From JAAYFJ01 sp964344295 (GTDB taxonomy: Bacteria > Bacillota > Clostridia > Tissierellales > Peptoniphilaceae): a stretch of 27,300 nt of DNA. Below the pieces are notes generated by a model. The model ran no database searches. It was not told the origin of the DNA and saw only the letters and a list, made by a program, of their open reading frames with translations. Positions 21,497 through 27,300 of this stretch are shown here, in pieces. Both the position numbers and the translations under genes were made by a program. Location: positions 1-27,300 of the forward strand of contig CAYFMR010000014.1 of NCBI GenBank assembly GCA_964344295.1, given 5' to 3'. The number at the start of each line of letters is the position of its first letter. Within the stretch, counting starts at the first letter, position 1.

Positions 21497-22167
21497 CGAT
21501 CGGCTCCTTTGATGCGATCTGCACGAGTGGGAGCTCCATAAAGAGGTGCCAAGGTGCGATAGTCATCCTCTCGTCCGTTCTCATAAAGGGTCGCTCCCAA
21601 AGCCGCCACGTTGACAGCACTCATCGCCCGTCTTTCCACGGGCACGGGCTGGGCCATAGGCACTTTCTCGAATACACCGGCAAAAGGCCCCACAACGAAA
21701 GTCGGCTCGGTCAACGCCTCTTCCAGTGTCTCTAATGACCGCACCTCATCTGTCCACAGACGATCCAGCTCCTGGCCTGTGCCTCGAAACAGAGCGCTAA
21801 AAGCCCGCTCTCTTCGAGCATCCATCACGGCCAACACCGGGCCCTTGTGCCCCCGCTCACCATAGGCCAGCGCTTCCAATGTGCTCACCCCCACCAACGG
21901 CAGGCTCAGCACCTGGGATAAGGTTTTCGCCATTGTCACGGCAATGCGTAAACCCGTAAACGAACCGGGGCCTACCCCCACGGCAATCAAACCCACATCT
22001 TCTAAATCTCGCTTTGTACTTTGCAAGAGATGATCCACATGGGGCAAAAGGCTTTCCGCGTGGGATCCCTTTAGCGACCCTCGACTTTCACCCACCACAC
22101 CTTGTGCCGTATCATATAATGCCACTGCTGTCATCCCCGTCGATGTGTCAAGGCCTAAAGTCAGCAA
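21493..22167 (-). CDS. tsaB: tRNA threonylcarbamoyladenosine protein TsaB
   Basis: TsaB is an inactive TsaD paralogue that scaffolds the t6A synthesis complex. The protein starts LTLGLDTSTGMTAVALYD and contains the family core GVGPGSFTGLRIAVTMAK (about 68-85) and LDARRE-like VMDARRERAF. The TTG at 22167 is preferred (224 residues): AGGAG lies nine bases upstream and TsaB proteins normally begin here. The frame is open up to 22236, with a GTG at 22200 as alternative. It overlaps tsaE by 20 nt and rimI by 4 nt. Confidence 0.94.
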   Translation of the reverse strand: MLTLGLDTSTGMTAVALYDTAQGVVGESRGSLKGSHAESLLPHVDHLLQSTKRDLEDVGLIAVGVGPGSFTGLRIAVTMAKTLSQVLSLPLVGVSTLEALAYGERGHKGPVLAVMDARRERAFSALFRGTGQELDRLWTDEVRSLETLEEALTEPTFVVGPFAGVFEKVPMAQPVPVERRAMSAVNVAALGATLYENGREDDYRTLAPLYGAPTRADRIKGADR

Positions 22168-22609
22168 AATCCCACTCTCCTCTCTCTTTGCATTGCTCAC
22201 CACCTCGATGCCAGGTGATTTCCCGCGTCTTCTCATCTAATACTTTTAACGCAAACCATAAAGCCTCTTTCGGCATCAGTTCCTTCACCAAATCGGCCCA
22301 CTCGATGATGCAAACACCTTCTCCGAAAAGGTACTCATCCAACCACAAACTATCCGCCCCGTCCCCCATGCGGTATAAATCAAAGTGGTATACCGGTAAA
22401 CGCCCCTGGTATTCTCTGACATAGGTATAGGTAGGGCTGGTGATCACCCCATCCACGCCTAGGGCACGGGCCAGCGCACGAGCCAAGACGGACTTGCCTG
22501 CCCCTAAGTCGCCCGTCAGGCACAAGACATCGCCGGGGCGCAACCCCGGAGCCAAACGTTTTGCCAGGGTCTTCAACTCTTCTTCATCCACTTGCCACAC
22601 AATATCCAT
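22148..22609 (-). CDS. tsaE: tRNA threonylcarbamoyladenosine ATPase TsaE
   Basis: TsaE is the P-loop ATPase that resets the TsaB-TsaD complex. From ATG 22609 it has 153 residues with Walker A GDLGAGKS (33-40), the SPTYTYVREY switch region, and the HFDLYRM and CIIEWAD motifs typical of the family. The start has GGAGG nine bases upstream; a longer frame to 22705 runs into the promoter and is rejected. The C-terminal ~15 residues are variable. It is the first gene of the tsaE-tsaB-rimI-tsaD-LemA-like operon. Confidence 0.96.
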   Translation of the reverse strand: MDIVWQVDEEELKTLAKRLAPGLRPGDVLCLTGDLGAGKSVLARALARALGVDGVITSPTYTYVREYQGRLPVYHFDLYRMGDGADSLWLDEYLFGEGVCIIEWADLVKELMPKEALWFALKVLDEKTREITWHRGGEQCKERGEWDFADFRP

Positions 22610-22634
22610 CGCCGACTCCCTCCACACAAATAGA

Positions 22635-22658
22635 AAAAAACGGACAACGCCGTCTTTT
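22635..22658 (-). promoter_or_regulatory. Terminator-like hairpin in the tsaE leader
   Basis: On the minus strand AAAAGACGG pairs with CCGTTTTTT (one G-U) around a 6-nt loop, and the T run is part of the 3' arm. It lies between the predicted promoter and tsaE, so it could attenuate the operon. The stem is mostly A-T, hence weak. Confidence 0.3.
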
Positions 22659-22676
22659 CCAACCTTACTATGGTTT

Positions 22677-22705
22677 ATCTTACCATGACTTCCGACGGGA
22701 TACAA
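22677..22705 (-). promoter_or_regulatory. Promoter of the tsa operon
   Basis: On the minus strand TTGTAT (22705-22700) and TAAGAT (22682-22677) are 17 bp apart, about 70 nt upstream of the tsaE start and after the terminator of the EF-G-like gene. Confidence 0.5.
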
Positions 22706-22733
22706 TAGGCACCATTTTCACCAATCAAGCTCT

Positions 22734-22772
22734 AAAAAAAGCCAATGCCTTGTCATCTCACAAGGCATTGGC
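22734..22772 (-). terminator. Terminator of the EF-G-like gene
   Basis: A perfect 12-bp stem (22741-22752 with 22761-22772, 8-nt loop) is followed on the minus strand by seven T. Confidence 0.92.
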
Positions 22773-22788
22773 AATTTCATCCAACTGC

Positions 22789-24852
22789 TTATGCTTCTTT
22801 ATGATTGGCTTCTTCGATAATTTTTTCCGCAATCACGGAGGGTACTTCTTCATAGCGCACAAATTCCATGCTGAAGTTACCTCGACCTTGTGTCATGGCA
22901 CGCAAGTCAATGGCGTATTCGAATAGCTCAGCTTGCGGCGCTTCGGCTATCAACAGTTGAGAGCCGTCTTCTTGCTGATCCATACCCAGAATACGGCCGC
23001 GACGTTTGTTCATATCACCCATGACATCGCCTAAGTAGTCTTCGGGAATGGAGACTTCTACGTGCATGATGGGCTCTAACAAGACCGGTTTTGCTTCTTC
23101 CATTCCTTTTTTAAAGGCCAGGGAAGCGGCGATCTTAAACGCCATTTCATTAGAGTCGACATCGTGGTAGGATCCATCGTAAAGCACGGCTTTAAAGTTA
23201 ACCACGGGATAGCCGGCCAAAACACCGTGTTCCATGGATTCTTGAATACCCTTTTCTACAGCGGGGAAGAAATTACGGGGCACAGCGCCACCAAACACTT
23301 CTTCGGCGAATTCAAAGCCTTCTTCGGCAGGTTCAAAGCGAACCCACACATCACCGTATTGTCCGGCACCACCGGATTGTTTTTTGTGACGTCCTTGGAC
23401 ACTGGCCGTTCCCTTAATGGTTTCACGATATGGAATGATAAAAGGTACGACTTTGACGCCTACGCCAAACATGTTTTTCATCTTGTCCATGATGACTTGT
23501 AACTGGACGTTACCTTGACCACCGATGGTCAGCTGCTTGGTTTCCGCATTTCTTTCCACTACGAAAGAAGGATCTTCTTCACGTAAACGGTGCAACGCTG
23601 TACCCAACTTATCCTCGTCGCCTTTGCTTTCCGGTTCGATGGCAAAGAACAATGTTGCTTGGGGATATTTCAACGCTTTGTATTTGACGGGGTGCGCCTT
23701 GTCACATAGGGTATCGCCTGTTTGGGTCACAGATAATTTCGTCGTGGCTCCAATGTCTCCCGCTTGTAATTCATTGATATCCATTTGGTTTTTACCGCGC
23801 AGCACCACTAAGGAACCCAGTTTTTCCGGCTTGTCTTGGGTGATGTTGTAGACAGGCGTATCCTTGGTCAATTTACCGGACAAGACCTTAAACAGGGAAA
23901 TCTTACCCACAAACGGATCCACGATAGTCTTAAAGACGACAGCAGAGAACGGTTCTTTCACGTCGACTTTTACATCTTCGCCATCTTCGCGTCTAAAGCC
24001 GATGTTGGCTCTTTCGTCCGCCGGGGAGGGCATATAGTTGACGATGAGGTTCATCAATAAATCCACACCGATGGCCTTTTCAGCAGCTCCCACCAATAGG
24101 GGTACAGCACGACCTTCCAACAGAGCCGTTGTGACACCACGCAATAAGTCTTCTCGAGTGAATTTTTCGCCGGCAAAGTATTTTTCCATCAACTCTTCGT
24201 CGGCTTCGGCAACGACTTCAGCAATGTCTTCGTAGATTTCTTGGGTACGCAAAATTTGCGCTTCATCCAGTTTCACTTCCGTGGCTTTGCCATCTTTGTA
24301 CTCATAGCCTTGTTGGAAGATGACATCAGTGACCCCTTTAAAGTCCGCACCTTCCCCGATGGGAATGGTAAAGGGGATGACCTTTTGGCCAAATTGACTT
24401 TGTAACTCGTCTAATACCTTATCAAACGACACATTTTCTTCGTCGATTTTGTTAACAAAGATGATACGCGGCAAAGAGATCTTTTCCGTGTATTTCCAAA
24501 TCAATTCCGTACCCACTTCGATCCCGGAAGTCGCATCCACTACCAGCAGTGCCGCTTCGCTAGCACGTAGGGCAGAGTACGTTTCTCCCACAAAGTCCAT
24601 GTATCCCGGAGTGTCGATGATATTGAGTTTGTGTTCTTTCCACTCTACGGGAATAACGGAGGTGCTGATGGAAGATTGACGGTCCATCTCCTCCTTAGAG
24701 AAGTCAGACTGGGTGTTCTTTCCGGCGACACTTCCCATTCGATTCGTCGCGCCACTTACATAGAGCATGGCTTCTGTCAAGTTAGTCTTACCACTACCGC
24801 TGTGGCCCACTAAAGCCAAGTTTCTAATCTTGTCGGTTGCATATACCTTCAT
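22789..24852 (-). CDS. Elongation factor G-like translational GTPase
   Basis: The 687-residue protein has EF-G domain order: a G domain with G1 GHSGSGKT (16-23), G3 DTPGYMDF and G4 NKID, then EF-Tu domain 2, and domains III-V including GGAGQYGDVWVRFEP and MGDMNKRRGRILGMD. The G1 loop differs from the AHIDAGKT of true EF-G, which places it among the EF-G paralogues (often annotated FusA-like or EF-G2) whose role in translocation, recycling or ribosome rescue is unclear. No ribosomal-protein or tuf genes surround it, also pointing to a paralogue. ATG 24852 has AAGGAGG seven bases upstream. It is monocistronic, with its own promoter and terminator. Confidence 0.93.
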   Translation of the reverse strand: MKVYATDKIRNLALVGHSGSGKTNLTEAMLYVSGATNRMGSVAGKNTQSDFSKEEMDRQSSISTSVIPVEWKEHKLNIIDTPGYMDFVGETYSALRASEAALLVVDATSGIEVGTELIWKYTEKISLPRIIFVNKIDEENVSFDKVLDELQSQFGQKVIPFTIPIGEGADFKGVTDVIFQQGYEYKDGKATEVKLDEAQILRTQEIYEDIAEVVAEADEELMEKYFAGEKFTREDLLRGVTTALLEGRAVPLLVGAAEKAIGVDLLMNLIVNYMPSPADERANIGFRREDGEDVKVDVKEPFSAVVFKTIVDPFVGKISLFKVLSGKLTKDTPVYNITQDKPEKLGSLVVLRGKNQMDINELQAGDIGATTKLSVTQTGDTLCDKAHPVKYKALKYPQATLFFAIEPESKGDEDKLGTALHRLREEDPSFVVERNAETKQLTIGGQGNVQLQVIMDKMKNMFGVGVKVVPFIIPYRETIKGTASVQGRHKKQSGGAGQYGDVWVRFEPAEEGFEFAEEVFGGAVPRNFFPAVEKGIQESMEHGVLAGYPVVNFKAVLYDGSYHDVDSNEMAFKIAASLAFKKGMEEAKPVLLEPIMHVEVSIPEDYLGDVMGDMNKRRGRILGMDQQEDGSQLLIAEAPQAELFEYAIDLRAMTQGRGNFSMEFVRYEEVPSVIAEKIIEEANHKEA

Positions 24853-24927
24853 CAAATTCCTCCTTCATTTTATTTCAAAGGGTAGCCCTTCAAAAATCCG
24901 CACCTAGAGCCTTACGCTTACTTTACC

Positions 24928-24956
24928 ATTATAGCATGTCCCTTTGATATTGACAA
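24928..24956 (-). promoter_or_regulatory. Promoter of the EF-G-like gene
   Basis: On the minus strand TTGTCA (24956-24951) and a perfect TATAAT (24933-24928) are 17 bp apart, with TGC just before the -10 (extended-10-like). The leader of about 70 nt holds only a 5-bp hairpin (24878-24890). Confidence 0.82.
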
Positions 24957-24972
24957 TTAAAAAACACTTTCG

Positions 24973-25974
24973 TTAAAGGGTTGTTGATCGATCAAAAAAC
25001 GGCTCGATTTGCGCCCTTTGAGCACTGCTATAGCCCATGAGGCCCCCGGTGTGCACAAAGAGAATTTTCTCCCCTTGGAACCGGCCTTGTTTCAATTCTT
25101 CCAAGACACCATAAAGGGCCTTGCCCGTATAAACGGGATCGGTGATCACACCTTCCCTTCTCGCCACATGATGGATGACGGCTAACTCTTCATCACGGCT
25201 GATGGCATAGCCTAAACCGGCATAGCCGTCTAGCATGGGCATCGCTTCCGGTTGCAAGGTCACGTCGCCCCCGCATAGGTCATTTAAGCCCGTGAACAAG
25301 TTTTGGGCGATGGCACGGAAATAGGCGGCGTCATCGCAAATGGGTACACCGGTAACCCGTATGGGTCCGCCGTGCATGACATTGCCGTAAAGTAGACCCG
25401 CATACGTTCCGCCGGAGCCCACAGCCACAAAGAGGCGATCAAAGGTTAAGCCCATCGCCTTTTCTTGTTCCAAAATCTCTTCATAGGCCTTCACATAACC
25501 CATAGAACCACGGGCGTTGGAAGCCCCTTCCGGAATGATGTAAGGCGTTTCTCCTTTTGACCTTAACTCTTCGGCAATGCCCTCCATGATCGCTCCCCGT
25601 TTTTCTCGGTACTCTTCGGGAGTGATGAATCGAATGTGAGCGCCGGCCATTTGACCAAAGAAGGGGTTGCCCTCATGGGAGAGCTCTTCGGTCCCTCTTA
25701 AGACCAACGTGACTCCCATACCCAACCGCGCTGCCACCATGGCTGTGGCTCGTGCGTGGTTGCTTTGAATCCCCCCGCAGGTGATCAGGTGGGTGGCCCC
25801 CTGATTCAGGGCATCTTGGGCTAAGTATTCGAGTTTGCGTACTTTGTTGCCCGACAGTTCCGATCCGGTGTAATCGTCTCGTTTCACATAAATTTCCGCC
25901 CCATACTCCTCGGATAGTCGCGAGAGTTTCACGATGGGCGTGGGCAAATTAGCCAATGAGTATTTGTCCAGCAT
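24973..25974 (-). CDS. dcyD: PLP-dependent D-cysteine desulfhydrase/ACC deaminase family enzyme
   Basis: The 333-residue enzyme belongs to fold-type II PLP proteins. The PLP lysine is K44 in ELSGNKVRKLEYL, and the substrate-contacting Ser71 lies in CGGIQSNHARA; VAVGSGGTYAGLL binds the cofactor phosphate. Family members degrade D-cysteine to pyruvate, H2S and ammonia, or deaminate ACC; in bacteria outside plant niches the first is more usual, so dcyD is the better but not certain name. ATG 25974 has AGGAG seven bases upstream and fits the family start; the longer frame to 26046 is rejected. It overlaps the phosphatase gene by 26 nt. Only a weak AT-rich hairpin (about 24959-24976) follows. Confidence 0.85.
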   Translation of the reverse strand: MLDKYSLANLPTPIVKLSRLSEEYGAEIYVKRDDYTGSELSGNKVRKLEYLAQDALNQGATHLITCGGIQSNHARATAMVAARLGMGVTLVLRGTEELSHEGNPFFGQMAGAHIRFITPEEYREKRGAIMEGIAEELRSKGETPYIIPEGASNARGSMGYVKAYEEILEQEKAMGLTFDRLFVAVGSGGTYAGLLYGNVMHGGPIRVTGVPICDDAAYFRAIAQNLFTGLNDLCGGDVTLQPEAMPMLDGYAGLGYAISRDEELAVIHHVARREGVITDPVYTGKALYGVLEELKQGRFQGEKILFVHTGGLMGYSSAQRAQIEPFFDRSTTL

Positions 25975-26578
25975 CTTTTTCTCCTTCCCTTCCCGGCGTT
26001 TGTCCTTCCACAAGGAATGTCCAGCCGTCTTTTTCCTTTCGTGCAATGGTCAGACTCGCCCCGCTGATCGAGGGGCCTTGCCAAAAATCTTTGACTGGCG
26101 TATCGGTTAAGGCATTTTTCAGTGCCCGAATGGTCACTCCGTGACTGATGACGATGATCTTCTCCACCGCCGGCAAGTCATCGATAAAACGATGTGCCCG
26201 CTCCATCAGCCGATGCAAGTCTTCTGCTCCTTCCATGGCAAACACTTCCGGTGTTTGGCGATACGCGTACATCTCCTTTGGATATTCGCGCCTGAGTACC
26301 TCCGGGTTCATGCCTTGCCAACGATCCAAAAAAATCTCCTTCAGTCGATCGTCACGATAAAGTGGCACTTCTCTAGTAGCCCGTAAAATCGTTGCGGTCT
26401 CCACCGCTCGAGGTAACGGCGAAGTATACCATCGATCAAACGTTTCCTCGGCCAAATAACGGCTGAGCTTCCACGCATCGGCCACTCCCTTAGCCGTCAG
26501 CGGCGAATCCAGCCACCCTTGCACACGCCCCTCTCGATTCCACACGGTCTGGCCATGGCGAACGAGATAAATATCCAT
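25949..26578 (-). CDS. Histidine phosphatase family protein (phosphoglycerate mutase-like)
   Basis: From ATG 26578 the product has 209 residues and opens MDIYLVRHGQTVWNREGRVQ, with the catalytic RHG (His8). The other conserved elements are LTAKGVADA, the SPLPRAVETA arginine, the acid region LKEIFLDRWQG, and the second histidine in VISHGVTIRAL. These enzymes hydrolyse phosphomonoesters; the substrate cannot be told from sequence, and a cofactor-dependent mutase is less likely at this length. AAGGAGG precedes the start. It is translationally coupled to the PLP enzyme downstream. Confidence 0.9.
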   Translation of the reverse strand: MDIYLVRHGQTVWNREGRVQGWLDSPLTAKGVADAWKLSRYLAEETFDRWYTSPLPRAVETATILRATREVPLYRDDRLKEIFLDRWQGMNPEVLRREYPKEMYAYRQTPEVFAMEGAEDLHRLMERAHRFIDDLPAVEKIIVISHGVTIRALKNALTDTPVKDFWQGPSISGASLTIARKEKDGWTFLVEGQTPGREGEKDAGQILIG

Positions 26579-26618
26579 AGTTCCTCCTTCACATTCTCTC
26601 GGGTCACATCGGTGGTCT

Positions 26619-26645
26619 GAAAAGGCGGCAGAAAACCTGCCGCCT
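26619..26645 (-). terminator. Terminator of ileS
   Basis: A perfect 9-bp GC-rich stem (26623-26631 with 26637-26645, loop 5 nt) is followed on the minus strand by TTTT. No clear promoter was seen between it and the phosphatase gene, so partial read-through may supply that operon. Confidence 0.75.
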
Positions 26646-26673
26646 CGCTTCACCGTTGGGACATCTCTCTCGC

Positions 26674-27300
26674 CTATGCTTTAGCAATGACGATGGTGGC
26701 CTCTTGACCGTTTAAGTCCGTCACTTCTCCTTCCACTTCGTCTTCTCGCGTCACGCTGACGGCGATGACTTCGCGTTTGACATACTCCATGGCTGCCGTA
26801 ATGGCCTTGGCTACCTCGTCATCCCCTTGGTAGGTGACGTAAATGGCATCAGCCACGTGCAAGTCATGAGCTTTTCGCATCTGTTGAATTTTGGAGATAA
26901 ACTCGCGGACATAGCCTTCTTCAATGAGTTCATTGGTTAAGTGGGTATCCAAGATGACGAAGCGGTTATTTTCCATGGTGACGTTAAATCCTTCTTTGGC
27001 ATCAATACGCACTTCCACCATATCTTCTTCCACGGTCACAGATTCACCGCCTAGCTCCATGGTCACCGGTCCTTGGGAGAGTTCATGTACTAGGGTTTTA
27101 GCGTCAGCTTCGGCCAAAGCCTTACCAAAGGCTTTGATATTTTTGCCTAGTTTCGGTCCGGCTACGCGGAAATTGGGTTTGAGTTCATAGTTCATATAGC
27201 CGGAAAGGTCAGCTTCAAACACCACTTCTTTGACGTTTAATTCTTCTTTTAATAGCTCCGCCAAGTCTCCTAAGAGTGCTTCATACGTTCCATCAATCAC
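26674..27300 (-). CDS. ileS: Isoleucyl-tRNA synthetase, C-terminal part (5' end outside window)
   Basis: Only the last ~208 codons are in the window; the frame is still open at 27300, so no start is given. The visible part is the C-terminal extension of the eukaryote-like (type 2) IleRS: NYELKPNFRVAGPKLGKNIK (about 36-55 of the visible part), followed by the beta-rich VTMELGGESVTVEEDMVEV and EEGYVREFISKIQQMRKAHD segments typical of this extension. Catalytic HIGH/KMSKS motifs lie outside the window. Type 2 IleRS enzymes are generally mupirocin-resistant; that is family knowledge, not shown here. Confidence 0.88.
   Translation of the reverse strand: MIDGTYEALLGDLAELLKEELNVKEVVFEADLSGYMNYELKPNFRVAGPKLGKNIKAFGKALAEADAKTLVHELSQGPVTMELGGESVTVEEDMVEVRIDAKEGFNVTMENNRFVILDTHLTNELIEEGYVREFISKIQQMRKAHDLHVADAIYVTYQGDDEVAKAITAAMEYVKREVIAVSVTREDEVEGEVTDLNGQEATIVIAKA

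Overview
The window looks like chromosome of a roughly 50% GC, Gram-positive-type (Firmicutes) anaerobe, plausibly of the Clostridia/Tissierellia. Supporting signs are the complete Rnf complex, the F-type ATPase operon followed by murA and an mreB-like gene, the DUF2975/YozG-type regulator pair, the tsaE-tsaB-rimI-tsaD cluster, strong AGGAGG-type ribosome binding sites and frequent GTG/TTG starts. The species cannot be fixed from the sequence alone. No CRISPR array, intact IS element, complete tRNA or rRNA gene was seen.

Layout. 1-1430: the start of an unknown gene leaving the window, then a small minus-strand operon (DUF2975-like membrane protein, small Cro/CI-type regulator, anchored hypothetical protein) behind a promoter with TATCGATA palindromes. 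1427-3586: a membrane-anchored J-domain protein diverging from a glutamate-transporter-fold symporter with altered binding-site residues. 3627-6051: murA and an mreB-like gene (minus). 6071-13242: a complete ten-gene ATP synthase operon (minus; atpZ-like, atpI, B, E, F, H, A, G, D, C). 13376-18491: the complete rnfCDGEAB operon (plus). 18492-19350: about 860 bp without an intact gene, apparently decayed coding sequence plus a tRNA-like 3' end. 19351-22705: tsaE-tsaB-rimI-tsaD and a LemA-like gene (minus). 22734-24956: an EF-G-like GTPase (minus). 24973-27300: a PLP enzyme of the D-cysteine desulfhydrase/ACC deaminase family, a histidine phosphatase and the 3' part of ileS (minus).

How it fits together. 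Rnf oxidises reduced ferredoxin with NAD+ and exports an ion. The ATP synthase c subunit carries the residues that bind Na+ in known Na+-driven enzymes (Q32, V63, E65, T66, T67, Y70). The two operons diverge from one 350-bp intergenic region, so exporter and consumer of what is probably a sodium gradient sit head to head. The rnf transcript is predicted to start with a ~128-nt leader that folds into nested helices. That leader is the best candidate here for an undescribed or unassigned regulatory RNA, and a sodium-sensing role is an attractive but untested idea. The second most unusual item is the tRNA-like 3' end (T-arm, acceptor strand, CCA) inside the decayed region after rnfB.
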